From positions 682,001 through 746,000 of the forward strand of contig NZ_POYJ01000001.1 in assembly GCF_002895435.1 (NCBI RefSeq): a stretch of DNA of 64,000 bases. Reading direction: 5' to 3'. The DNA comes from Aquimarina sediminis (lineage in GTDB: Bacteria; Bacteroidota; Bacteroidia; Flavobacteriales; Flavobacteriaceae). The translations under genes were made by a program, and so were the position numbers. Positions within the stretch are counted from its first letter, which is position 1. Every line of letters starts with the position of its first letter. The notes below the pieces were generated by a model. It searched no databases, was not told where the DNA came from, and saw only the letters and a list, made by a program, of their open reading frames with translations. This document shows, piece by piece, positions 54,581-63,228 of the stretch.

Positions 54581-55261
54581 AATTTTCCCATTAATAATGA
54601 ACAATAATTACCTATTGCCTATATTATACACTATGGTAATATATAGTCAAATCTATCTAATGACAATCTAATAAAACGCTGGAAGAAGGGGGGTAGAACT
54701 TCCTTTTCTGAACTTACTTTAAATTTGTTTTCCAAAGCTAAAATAGTCTAGTTATATCAATTATCTATTTAAAATTTAATTTTTTAGACACAATACTTAA
54801 AAAAAACGTTCAACGACTCACATTGAGCTATTTATTGTCTTTTTATACGGTTATACCGTAAGAAAAATATTATAATCTATAAAATAAACTACTTGTAATA
54901 ATGAACAAACTTTATTCAGGTAATTAAACAGCGGCGCAAAAATAATCATAATTATATATATAATTCAAATTTAATATTACTAATATGCCTACCATTTTAA
55001 ACACCACAATAATACCATAATTCTTATCCAAAAGTGTAGGTGAAACAACTATTTATAAAAGGGTTGTTTTCCCCCTACCCCATCAAATAAATACTCATCT
55101 GATAACCTTCCAATTCTATAAAACAAAAAATAGTTTACTAAATATTTGATTTATAGAATTAAATAAACAAAATTTATACCCATCAAAAAATATGCAAATT
55201 TTAATGTTTGTATTTTGTTTGTCTAATCCCTTCCCCGAATTTTATAATTATAGTACTATAA
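54581..55261. other. Divergent intergenic region between DegT and MBOAT genes
   Basis: A 681-base AT-rich gap. It includes an inverted repeat TACGGT/ACCGTA with 3-base centre at 54846-54860 and a run of TTTG-rich sequence (55205-55225) that could hold the MBOAT promoter. No ORF, RNA or mobile element was recognised. Confidence 0.5.
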
Positions 55262-56713
55262 ATGTTATTCAATTCTTTAGATTTTTTCATATTCCTTCCA
55301 ATAGTTTTTACTCTCTATTGGTTTATCTTTTATAAAAGAATCCAAATTCAGAATTTGTTTATCCTCGCATCCAGTTATATTTTCTATGGTTTGTGGGATT
55401 GGAGGTTTTTATTTTTGATACTTGCCAGCACCGTTGTCGATTTTTTTGTTGGTCAGGCTATTTATTCTAGTGATTCTAATCGTAGTAGAAAAATCTGGTT
55501 ATGGGTAAGTGTTATTTTTAATGTTAGCCTTTTAGGTTTTTTTAAATATTATAATTTCTTTGTTGATTCGTGGGTAGATTTTCTTTCTGTTTTTGGATAT
55601 CAATTAAAAAGCACCTGGACATTACAAATTATCCTACCTGTCGGAATATCTTTTTATACATTTCAGACCATGTCTTACTCACTAGATATTTATTACAGGC
55701 GACTTACACCTACCAAAAATTTTATATCATTTGCTACTTTTGTAAGCTTTTTTCCACAATTGGTGGCAGGACCAATAGAAAGAGCATCTAATCTTTTATC
55801 CCAGATCACTTCCAAAAGAGTTTTTAACTATATCCAATGTACAGATGGATTAAAACTTATTCTTTGGGGCTTGTTCAAAAAAGTCGTTATCGCAGACGCC
55901 ATAGCACCTATAGTAGATGATATTTTCATGAATTATACTGATTACTCGGCATCTACCTTAATTCTTGGTGTCTCGTTATTCAGTTTTCAGGTTTATGGTG
56001 ACTTTAGTGGGTATTCTGATATTGCTATAGGTACTGCCAAACTATTTGGTATTGAACTAATGTCTAATTTTAAGTTCCCAACATTTTCAAGAAATGTTGC
56101 AGAATACTGGCAAAGATGGCATGTTTCTCTTTCTACCTGGTTTAGACATTATGTATATATCCCATTGGGAGGTAGTAGAGTAAGTAAGCTTAAGTCGGTT
56201 AGAAATATCATCATTATTTTTCTTGTTAGTGGTTTCTGGCATGGTGCAAATTGGACATTTATCATGTGGGGAGCAATTCATGCTGTTTTGTATATCCCTG
56301 TATTTTTAATGGGAAGAAATCGTATATATATGAATAATGTCGTTGCAGAGCATAGTTTGCTTCCTTCTTTTAAAGAAATACTCCAGATTTTGCTTACCTT
56401 TTTTCTGGTTACATTTTCAAGAGTCTTTTTTAGATCACAATCAATCACAGACGCATTTGGATTTCTAGAACAGATATATTCTAATTTCTCGTTTGAAACC
56501 TATCAACATCCATTGGGATATCGAATGATAGATTATTTTGTGTTACTGGGAGTTTTCATTTTATATGAATTTAGAATTAGAAGAGATGAGCGTGCTCCCT
56601 TTAAATTTAAATCCAAAACTGTACGATTTGTAGCGTATACTTTAGTAATCTTAGGAATGTTATTGTTCTTTGATGACAACATCGATAGATCATTTATTTA
56701 TTTTCAATTTTAA
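55262..56713 (+). CDS. MBOAT-family O-acyltransferase (AlgI-like)
   Basis: A 483-residue polytopic membrane protein with about ten helices. The signature 'WRWHVSLSTWFRHYVYIPLGG'-like region and catalytic His near 327 in 'VSGFWHGANWTFIMWG' are those of AlgI/DltB-type acyltransferases. It moves acetyl groups across the inner membrane for modification of an exported polysaccharide. The SGNH gene 41 bases downstream is its expected partner (AlgJ/AlgX-like role). Confidence 0.95.
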   Translation: MLFNSLDFFIFLPIVFTLYWFIFYKRIQIQNLFILASSYIFYGLWDWRFLFLILASTVVDFFVGQAIYSSDSNRSRKIWLWVSVIFNVSLLGFFKYYNFFVDSWVDFLSVFGYQLKSTWTLQIILPVGISFYTFQTMSYSLDIYYRRLTPTKNFISFATFVSFFPQLVAGPIERASNLLSQITSKRVFNYIQCTDGLKLILWGLFKKVVIADAIAPIVDDIFMNYTDYSASTLILGVSLFSFQVYGDFSGYSDIAIGTAKLFGIELMSNFKFPTFSRNVAEYWQRWHVSLSTWFRHYVYIPLGGSRVSKLKSVRNIIIIFLVSGFWHGANWTFIMWGAIHAVLYIPVFLMGRNRIYMNNVVAEHSLLPSFKEILQILLTFFLVTFSRVFFRSQSITDAFGFLEQIYSNFSFETYQHPLGYRMIDYFVLLGVFILYEFRIRRDERAPFKFKSKTVRFVAYTLVILGMLLFFDDNIDRSFIYFQF

Positions 56714-56754
56714 ATCTTAATAGTATAAGTTACACAAAAAACAATTACTGAGGC

Positions 56755-57726
56755 ATGAAAAAACTTATCCTAAAAAGTGTTTTATACATATTTCTAATAC
56801 TCATATCGCTAGAGGTACTGGTTCGTATTTTTCATTTAGGAAAAGACACCCCTACCCGATTTCTTGATAAATACAATGTAGAAAAATGGGCTCCTAATCA
56901 AAATGGCTTTTCGGTCACAGGAAATCGTAGACAGAACTTCTCTGAGTACCATATTAACACCTCAGGATACAACTCTTATCGAGAATTTACACCTACAAAA
57001 GATAAAGTAGAAGTCGCATTAGTTGGGGATTCTTTTATAGAAGGGTTTCATCAGCATTATTATAATTCTATCGGGAAAAAAATAGAAAATTCTTTACCTA
57101 AAATTGAAGTCTATGAATATGGGTATGCTGGATATGATTTTGCAGATCAATTACATCTAATACATTCGTACAAACACCAATTTGATGCCATTGATCATAT
57201 CATTCTTGGTATAAAATTTTCTAATGATTTGACACGAGGGGAATATCAGGTAGTTAAAAGCAGATTAGCTTTGGAATCTCCAATTAATAAGTTATTAAAA
57301 AAGAGTAAGCTACTGGTTTACAGCAAAAGTATTGGTATTCTGGATCCTCCACAAGAATTGATGTATAGGTTATTGAGTCTACTTAAAACCAAAAAAAAGA
57401 AAACTCTAATAAGTGATGATGAAAAGAAAAGAATAAAAGAAGATAATGAAAAAAAATCCCTCGATAACTTTAAAAGCTTAATTTCTAAATACGGATATGA
57501 TAAGAAACGTTTTACGCTCCTTTTGGACTCCAGAATAACAAGTCCTCTTTTCTTAACTTATTTAAAAAATAATGAGTTTAGTTATATAGATTTTTCATCA
57601 TCTTTTGCAAATTCTGATCGCTCTACCACTCTAATTTATGATCGCCATTGGAACGATAATGGCAGAGATCTTATCGCAAAAGATATAACCGAGTACCTGA
57701 TAAATATCAATTTGATTATAGAATAG
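56755..57726 (+). CDS. Membrane-anchored SGNH hydrolase-like acetyltransferase partner
   Basis: A 323-residue protein with an N-terminal signal anchor (about 5-25) and an SGNH domain: block I 'VALVGDSFIEGF' near residue 91 and the Asp-x-x-His pair in 'YDRHWNDNG' near 296. The middle has a charged lysine-rich insertion (about 215-245). It would transfer acetyl groups from the MBOAT protein to the polysaccharide in the periplasm, or remove them. The pair closes the visible exopolysaccharide locus. Confidence 0.82.
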   Translation: MKKLILKSVLYIFLILISLEVLVRIFHLGKDTPTRFLDKYNVEKWAPNQNGFSVTGNRRQNFSEYHINTSGYNSYREFTPTKDKVEVALVGDSFIEGFHQHYYNSIGKKIENSLPKIEVYEYGYAGYDFADQLHLIHSYKHQFDAIDHIILGIKFSNDLTRGEYQVVKSRLALESPINKLLKKSKLLVYSKSIGILDPPQELMYRLLSLLKTKKKKTLISDDEKKRIKEDNEKKSLDNFKSLISKYGYDKKRFTLLLDSRITSPLFLTYLKNNEFSYIDFSSSFANSDRSTTLIYDRHWNDNGRDLIAKDITEYLININLIIE

Positions 57727-57994
57727 TCAAAAAAATAAGTTTTGTAAACTGATTAATATAGCATCATATTTTAGAATATCTATATCAAACAGAATTTAAA
57801 CCAATGTCATTTTGAAGAAGGAAAAGGCAAATAGTACTAGCAAACTTTAGTAAAATTTAACCCTAGTACATCAACAAAAATGTACATCAATTTGGTTTAA
57901 AAAGTTTTATTAATTTAGCTACTAAAACAGCTTTTATAGAGCCTACCGTTTACAACTACAGTTTATTTTCTAATCTAAATACTAATTAATCATA

Positions 57995-59122
57995 TTGAAA
58001 CTAATTATTGATTTTATCTTAATCGTTGGTATTGTTTTAAATACAATAACGCTTTTAAAATTATTCAAAACAAAAAACAATCAATTACCCAAGAAAATAC
58101 TTATCGTATTTTGGTTTTTTATTCTTTTTATCATTATACATTTTTATGCTCAATTACACAGATTAAATTTTCTTTTAGCACCAACTTTTATATTAGAAAA
58201 TGGTTCACGCTTTTTGTTAGCCGTATTAATGTACCTGTATGTAAAATCTGTTTTTCAAAGCGAAAAAAACTTTATAGCAAATCATTTTGCTCATTTCATA
58301 CCGTTTATTCTTTATGTGCTTTTATATACATTACCCTCTTCTATAAACTATGCAACTGGTAAAAATATCTTCCTTTATACTCAATTTATAAACACACATA
58401 TAAATTGGGCTTTGATAAAAGATTGTTATGGTATTGTTTATTTGCTAATGGCTTTACATACTTTTTACAAATATGAACCCAGATTAAAACAGTTTTTCTC
58501 AGGTTTTAAAGAGCGAGATTTTATCTGGATTAAGAAGTTTGTAATCCTTTTTTTAATAGCAATAAGCGTCGATTTAGTTATTACAATTTCTGAAATATCT
58601 TTTGGATACAATGTTAATTGGGATGCCTATATTACCCTGATTTTTGTTATTGCTGCCATGAGTTATTTAGGATATTTTGGTTTGACTCAAAAAACATTTT
58701 TTTTAACTGAAATTGCTTTAAACCAACCTTCGTCAACAAAAGATAACGACCATCAAAAAACCATAAATTCTGTAGAAGAAAACAGATTAACATCAAAATT
58801 AGAAACGCTTTTTAATGAAGAAAAGATTCATTTAAAATCCGATTTAAACCTGAGTCATTTATCACAAAAATTGCAAATTAGTAGTAGGCAATTATCAGCT
58901 TTTTTAAATGATGTTTTGAACACAAATTTTTATGAAAAAGTAAACTTCCATCGCGTTGAAGAAGCAAAAAATATATTAGTGACAGATAAAGTACTTCAAT
59001 ACAAAATTACTGCTATAGGTGAATTATGTGGGTTTAACTCGAAAAGTAGTTTTTATCGAATTTTCAAAAAGTCGACAGGCTATTCTCCTTCAGAATACAG
59101 GCATGTTTTTTTAAAAAAATAG
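57995..59122 (+). CDS. AraC-family regulator with seven-helix membrane domain
   Basis: A 375-residue protein starting at TTG. Seven hydrophobic helices fill residues 3-235, and an AraC DNA-binding domain follows (about 275-372): 'DLNLSHLSQKLQISSRQLSAFLND' and 'ITAIGELCGFNSKSSFYRIFKKSTGYSPSEYR' in parts. Membrane-bound AraC regulators of this build are common in Flavobacteriia. It is 93 bases before the amidohydrolase gene and may control it. Confidence 0.9.
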   Translation: MKLIIDFILIVGIVLNTITLLKLFKTKNNQLPKKILIVFWFFILFIIIHFYAQLHRLNFLLAPTFILENGSRFLLAVLMYLYVKSVFQSEKNFIANHFAHFIPFILYVLLYTLPSSINYATGKNIFLYTQFINTHINWALIKDCYGIVYLLMALHTFYKYEPRLKQFFSGFKERDFIWIKKFVILFLIAISVDLVITISEISFGYNVNWDAYITLIFVIAAMSYLGYFGLTQKTFFLTEIALNQPSSTKDNDHQKTINSVEENRLTSKLETLFNEEKIHLKSDLNLSHLSQKLQISSRQLSAFLNDVLNTNFYEKVNFHRVEEAKNILVTDKVLQYKITAIGELCGFNSKSSFYRIFKKSTGYSPSEYRHVFLKK

Positions 59123-59215
59123 TCTCACTGCATGTATTGAGACTTGAAAAATTAAGATTTATGTAACCTCAAGTTGATATTTGCGCCTTATTAACAACAA
59201 TCAAAAAACATAATC

Positions 59216-60643
59216 ATGAAAAAGTTTTATCTCATAGCATTATTTATAATTTTAAATTCCAGCTGCTTTAACAAAGTCATATCACAGACCTATCTATCAT
59301 CAGATCAAGAAATGGTTTATGCCATCAAAAATGTAACTATCATTTCAATGACAGAAAACAACAAGGTTATTGAAAATGCAACCGTTGTAATACAAAATAA
59401 AATCATACAATCGATTAATGGTTCCATTCCAACAAATGCCAAAACAATTGATGGAACTGGAAAATGGCTTATTCCGGGACTTATTGATATGCATGTTCAT
59501 ACTCTTGCAGAAGGAGCTCCTTTTGTAATTTACCCTACCAAAGGTCCTATAGTAAGTTTTAACACCCAAAACATAATGACTCCGTATATCGCTAATGGAG
59601 TTACAACTATCTTTGAATTAAGTGCTAGACCAGAAAATATTGGGCAACGCAACGAAATTATAAGAGGAGATGTCATTGGACCAAGAATAGCTTTAGCCAA
59701 AGCAATTGGTGGAAAAAAAGCGAATCTTACCGCTAAAACCACATCCGATGCAAGAAATGCAGTACGTATTGCCAAAGAAGAAGGATATGAATTTATTAAA
59801 GCATATACATGGCTAAATGAAGAAGCTTTTAAGGCAGTTGTAGAAGAAGCTAAAAATCAAAAAATGAAAGTTGTGGGTCATATCCCTGAAGTATTTCATG
59901 AAAAACCAGCAAAAGATTTTTTTATTCCTCACTTTAGTTTAATCGCTCATGCCGAAGAATTATCAAAACAAACGAATGATTATAGTTACAAAAAAGCACT
60001 CGAGTTTGCTCATTTGGCCAAAGAAAATGGTACCTGGTTAATCCCTAATCTAACCAATATGGTATCAATTAGCAAACAAGCCAAATCATTAGAAAGCATA
60101 AAAAAACTACTTGGTTTTGAGTATATCCACCCGCTAATGCAAAGTAAATGGATAACTTCTAATAGCTACTATGGAGCATCAGACAAATTAATTGCATACT
60201 ATAACAAGTTAATCAATTTTCACATTCTTATCGTAAAAGCTTTTAAAGAAATTGGCGTGCCTATGGTTGCGGGAACAGATGCTGGAATTTCTGGTGTTGT
60301 TGCGGGGTTTTCACTTCACAACGAACTTAAATTATTAGTAGAAGCTGGTTTATCGAATGAAGAAGCTTTGGCTTCAGCAACACGATTAGGTGCGCAATGG
60401 CTTGAAATTGATGACAAAATAGGAACCATCGAAACAGGCAAGTTTGCAGATTTAATTTTATTAGATAAAAACCCGTTAGAGAGTATTAGCAATACACGCA
60501 AAATTTTTGGAGTTTTTGTGAATGGTCAATGGATTGATAAAAACAAAATTGAAACCATGCTTTCAGATATTGAGAAATGGAACAATATCAACAAAGAAAA
60601 ATATGATTGGAAAGAAACGCTAAGAAAAATAAGGGAGAAATAA
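59216..60643 (+). CDS. Secreted amidohydrolase-family enzyme
   Basis: A 475-residue exported protein with a signal peptide (1-23; Cys17 with 'NSSCF' could also make it a lipoprotein). The metal-dependent hydrolase motifs are 'LIDMHVH', the carboxylated-Lys position in 'EFIKAYTWL', 'VVGHIPEV', 'SLIAHAEEL' and 'VAGTDAGISG'. The C-terminal 'GTIETGKFADLILLDKNPLE' closes the composite domain. It resembles imidazolonepropionase/prolidase-like amidohydrolases; substrate unknown. TGATATTTG at about 59172-59180 may be its promoter. Confidence 0.88.
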   Translation: MKKFYLIALFIILNSSCFNKVISQTYLSSDQEMVYAIKNVTIISMTENNKVIENATVVIQNKIIQSINGSIPTNAKTIDGTGKWLIPGLIDMHVHTLAEGAPFVIYPTKGPIVSFNTQNIMTPYIANGVTTIFELSARPENIGQRNEIIRGDVIGPRIALAKAIGGKKANLTAKTTSDARNAVRIAKEEGYEFIKAYTWLNEEAFKAVVEEAKNQKMKVVGHIPEVFHEKPAKDFFIPHFSLIAHAEELSKQTNDYSYKKALEFAHLAKENGTWLIPNLTNMVSISKQAKSLESIKKLLGFEYIHPLMQSKWITSNSYYGASDKLIAYYNKLINFHILIVKAFKEIGVPMVAGTDAGISGVVAGFSLHNELKLLVEAGLSNEEALASATRLGAQWLEIDDKIGTIETGKFADLILLDKNPLESISNTRKIFGVFVNGQWIDKNKIETMLSDIEKWNNINKEKYDWKETLRKIREK

Positions 60644-60734
60644 AATGTGCCTAATTCGACTGACCTCATAACCGTAAAGTGATCAATCGATTGATTCTTG
60701 TATATTTATAATTGCACAATAGATACAAGGTGAA

Positions 60735-60810
60735 AAATAACAATCAATGCGCAGAAAAATCAAAAAAGTAGATTAACATTCTGTACAGTTACCATACACA
60801 TAGTAAACAT
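60735..60810. repeat. Dispersed intergenic repeat, copy B
   Basis: CAATGCGCAGAAAAATC (60744-60760) is identical to copy A at 26751-26767, and the resemblance extends over about 75 bases, ending in ACACAT.GTAAAC. It lies just before the SUMF1-like pseudogene, as copy A lies before the C15-like gene. Confidence 0.65.
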
Positions 60811-60833
60811 TAACTCATTATTAAAAGAATAAA

Positions 60834-61531
60834 GTGGAAACAATAAGAGATAAAATAGACAAAGAGGTAATTGATGAGTTGCTTGTGACCATTCCGGCTG
60901 GAACTGTAGATATGCGAGACGATCGAATAAACAAAACTTGGTCAGTCAACATCGATTCCTTCAAACTATGCAAATACCCAGTAACACAAGAAATATATAA
61001 AGTGATAACTAACAAAAATCCTTCTACATTCAATGGTCATAAATTACCCGTTGAGACAGTTTCTTGGAATAATGCAGTGGCTTTTTGTAATGCCTCTCTG
61101 AATCTTTAGGAAACGACAAATGTTATATTATCGACTTAACAACCCAAAAAGTTACTCTGAATTCAAAAGCAAATAGATTTAGATTGCCAACAGAAGCTGA
61201 GTGGCAGTATGCTTGCCAGGCAGGAACCAAAGATATCAGGCATGGGGATTTGAGTAAAATTGCATGGTATAAAAGTAACTCTGATAATCGACCACAAAAA
61301 GTCGGGCTAAAAGAACCGAACGAATGGGGACTTTATGATATGTTGGGTAATGTTTGGGAATGGTGCTCAGATATTTACGACGAAACTGTTTATAGGGCTT
61401 ACCGTGTTTTTCGTGGTGGTGGCTGGTTTGACCTAGAAAGAAGTGTTATGGCGACAACTCGAAGAAGAAGTCATCCTTTCTCGTTTAAAATAGATGACTT
61501 AGGATTTAGAATAGCAACTAACTCGAAATAA
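60834..61531 (+). pseudogene. SUMF1/formylglycine-generating enzyme-like gene with a frameshift
   Basis: Two frames together encode one SUMF1-like protein. The first part (60834-61109, GTG start) gives 'VTIPAGTVDMRDD', 'CKYPVTQEIY' and 'VETVSWNNAVAFCNA', then a premature stop. In the next frame the protein continues with 'SESLGNDKCYIIDLTT', 'FRLPTEAEWQYACQAG', 'NVWEWCSDIYD', 'FRGGGW' and 'GFRIA' to 61531. One missing base in GCCTCTCTGAA near 61095 restores a family-like 'FCNALSE'. It would have installed formylglycine or acted as a non-catalytic SUMF1-like protein; the break probably inactivates it. Confidence 0.8.
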
Positions 61532-61786
61532 AAAACCAAAGACTCAATTGATAAAAACACTTCCAAGCTCTAGCAAATTGTGCTACCAATTATAAAAGAG
61601 TAAACTCCTATACCAACTCATTCTGGATATCTTCATTCACTATCCCAAATTGTTTATTTTTTTGAGATTTATATCAGTGATATCATACATCAATTTTGTG
61701 GTACCAAAAAAGAAATTACTTAACATCAAGTAACAATTGAATCAGTTAAGACACTTACATAAAACGTTACTACAAAACTGAGTAAA

Positions 61787-62515
61787 ATGAACGAACTAGA
61801 AAACATCAAAACCGAAGGTTTAATAGAAAAAATTGAAATCTGGGACAATTCTAAAAGAGCAAAATATTTAATAAATATCTTTTGGATAATAACCGGATTA
61901 ACAATTACAGGAATAATCTCTAACTACTATGAATTAGAACTTCTTAAAAACGCTCAAATTGAGCAATACATTGATGAGGGTGAAGCCAATGCCAATGATA
62001 TGAGACAAGGGGTAATCGGGATTGTCCAATTTATCATTTACATCATCTCGGTAGTACTCTTCCTTAATTGGTTTAGAAGAGCGTATGGTAATTTGCATAG
62101 GTTAAAAATCAGTTATTTAAATCATAAGGAAACTATGGCTGTATGGTCTTGGATTATTCCTATTATCAGCCTTTTTAGACCAGTGCAAATAATGACAGAA
62201 ATCTGGACAGAAACTCAAGAAAAAATAAAAAAAATGGACTCTTCATATCTAATAGAAAACGGGGGGTTTATAATTGGATTATGGTGGACCTTATTTATAA
62301 TATCAAATTTTATAGGAAAGTACGTGGTTAAAACTGCTTTCAAACAAGATACTATTGAACAGTTAATAGAAGGTTCTCGCGCTATGATAATATCAGACCT
62401 GATTCAAATCCCAGAAGCTTTATTAGTTATTCTAATAGTTTTTAGATTGTCAAAAATAGAATCAAAATTAGCAGACGAAGTAAAAAAATCTGGTGGAAAC
62501 ATTATTTATAAATAA
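61787..62515 (+). CDS. DUF4328-like membrane protein
   Basis: A 242-residue protein with four to five hydrophobic helices (about 25-46, 75-95, 118-138, 155-175 and 200-222). The 'LNWFRRAYGNLHRL' loop and 'MAVWSWIIPIISLFRPVQIMTEIW' helix (in parts) mark the DUF4328 family. Function unknown. It stands 118 bases before the sigZ-like gene, perhaps in one operon. Confidence 0.82.
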   Translation: MNELENIKTEGLIEKIEIWDNSKRAKYLINIFWIITGLTITGIISNYYELELLKNAQIEQYIDEGEANANDMRQGVIGIVQFIIYIISVVLFLNWFRRAYGNLHRLKISYLNHKETMAVWSWIIPIISLFRPVQIMTEIWTETQEKIKKMDSSYLIENGGFIIGLWWTLFIISNFIGKYVVKTAFKQDTIEQLIEGSRAMIISDLIQIPEALLVILIVFRLSKIESKLADEVKKSGGNIIYK

Positions 62516-62633
62516 TATCCAGTCACAGAAAAACAAATACCTTAACTTTAACTCAGGATCTATATCCCATTAAAAGAAAATACAGCTTTGACTTATAAAT
62601 GAACCATTATTTGCATCCAAAACAACTGAAATA

Positions 62634-63170
62634 ATGAAAAAAGAAGTAAATACTATTTGGATTGACCTAAATGAAGAACTTTATAAATTCATTTTAGGAA
62701 AAATAAAAAATGAGCAAATATCAAAAGATATACATCAAGACGTCTTCCTAAAAATTCAAACCAAAATTCATCAGTTAAAACATACGTCTAAGTTAACTCC
62801 TTGGGTTTACCAAATCACTAGAAATACAATTATCGATTATTTTCGAAAGGCAAATAATAAAAATATCTCGATAAATACCTTAGATATTCCCGAAGATCAA
62901 AATGAAAATTTCGATTACTCAAAATTGACAAGCTGTATCAATAAAAAAATAGAAAGTCTTTCTTCTAAACATAGAGAGGCAATTGTTTTAACTTCTTTTA
63001 AAAACTACAGTCAAAAAGAATTAGCAGAACATTTAAAAATATCCTACTCCGGAACAAAATCAAGAGTTCAAAAGGCTAGAGAAATTTTACGAGAAAATAT
63101 TATCGATTGTCCAAATGTAGAATCAGATACCTCCGGAAAATTAATAGACTTTGAAAATAGTCAAAATTAA
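62634..63170 (+). CDS. sigZ: SigZ-like ECF sigma factor
   Basis: A 178-residue sigma factor with region 2 ('ISKDIHQDVFLKIQTKI', 'PWVYQITRNTIIDYFRK') and region 4 ('HREAIVLTSFKNYSQKELAEHLKISYSGTKSRVQKAREILR' in parts). The C-terminal 'IIDCPNVESDTSGKLIDF' is the short tail that marks SigZ proteins, which carry a cysteine here. It has no anti-sigma neighbour, so it may be regulated by this tail. Confidence 0.85.
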   Translation: MKKEVNTIWIDLNEELYKFILGKIKNEQISKDIHQDVFLKIQTKIHQLKHTSKLTPWVYQITRNTIIDYFRKANNKNISINTLDIPEDQNENFDYSKLTSCINKKIESLSSKHREAIVLTSFKNYSQKELAEHLKISYSGTKSRVQKAREILRENIIDCPNVESDTSGKLIDFENSQN

Positions 63171-63228
63171 TTACGTCTTTTTCTAATGAGTCGCGTCCAT
63201 ATCATGTAACACTAAAAAATTATTAAAA

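Noticed and set aside
61090-61110. Programmed frameshift in the SUMF1-like gene
   Set aside because: No slippery heptamer of the A AAA AAG type and no downstream hairpin; a one-base deletion explains it more simply.
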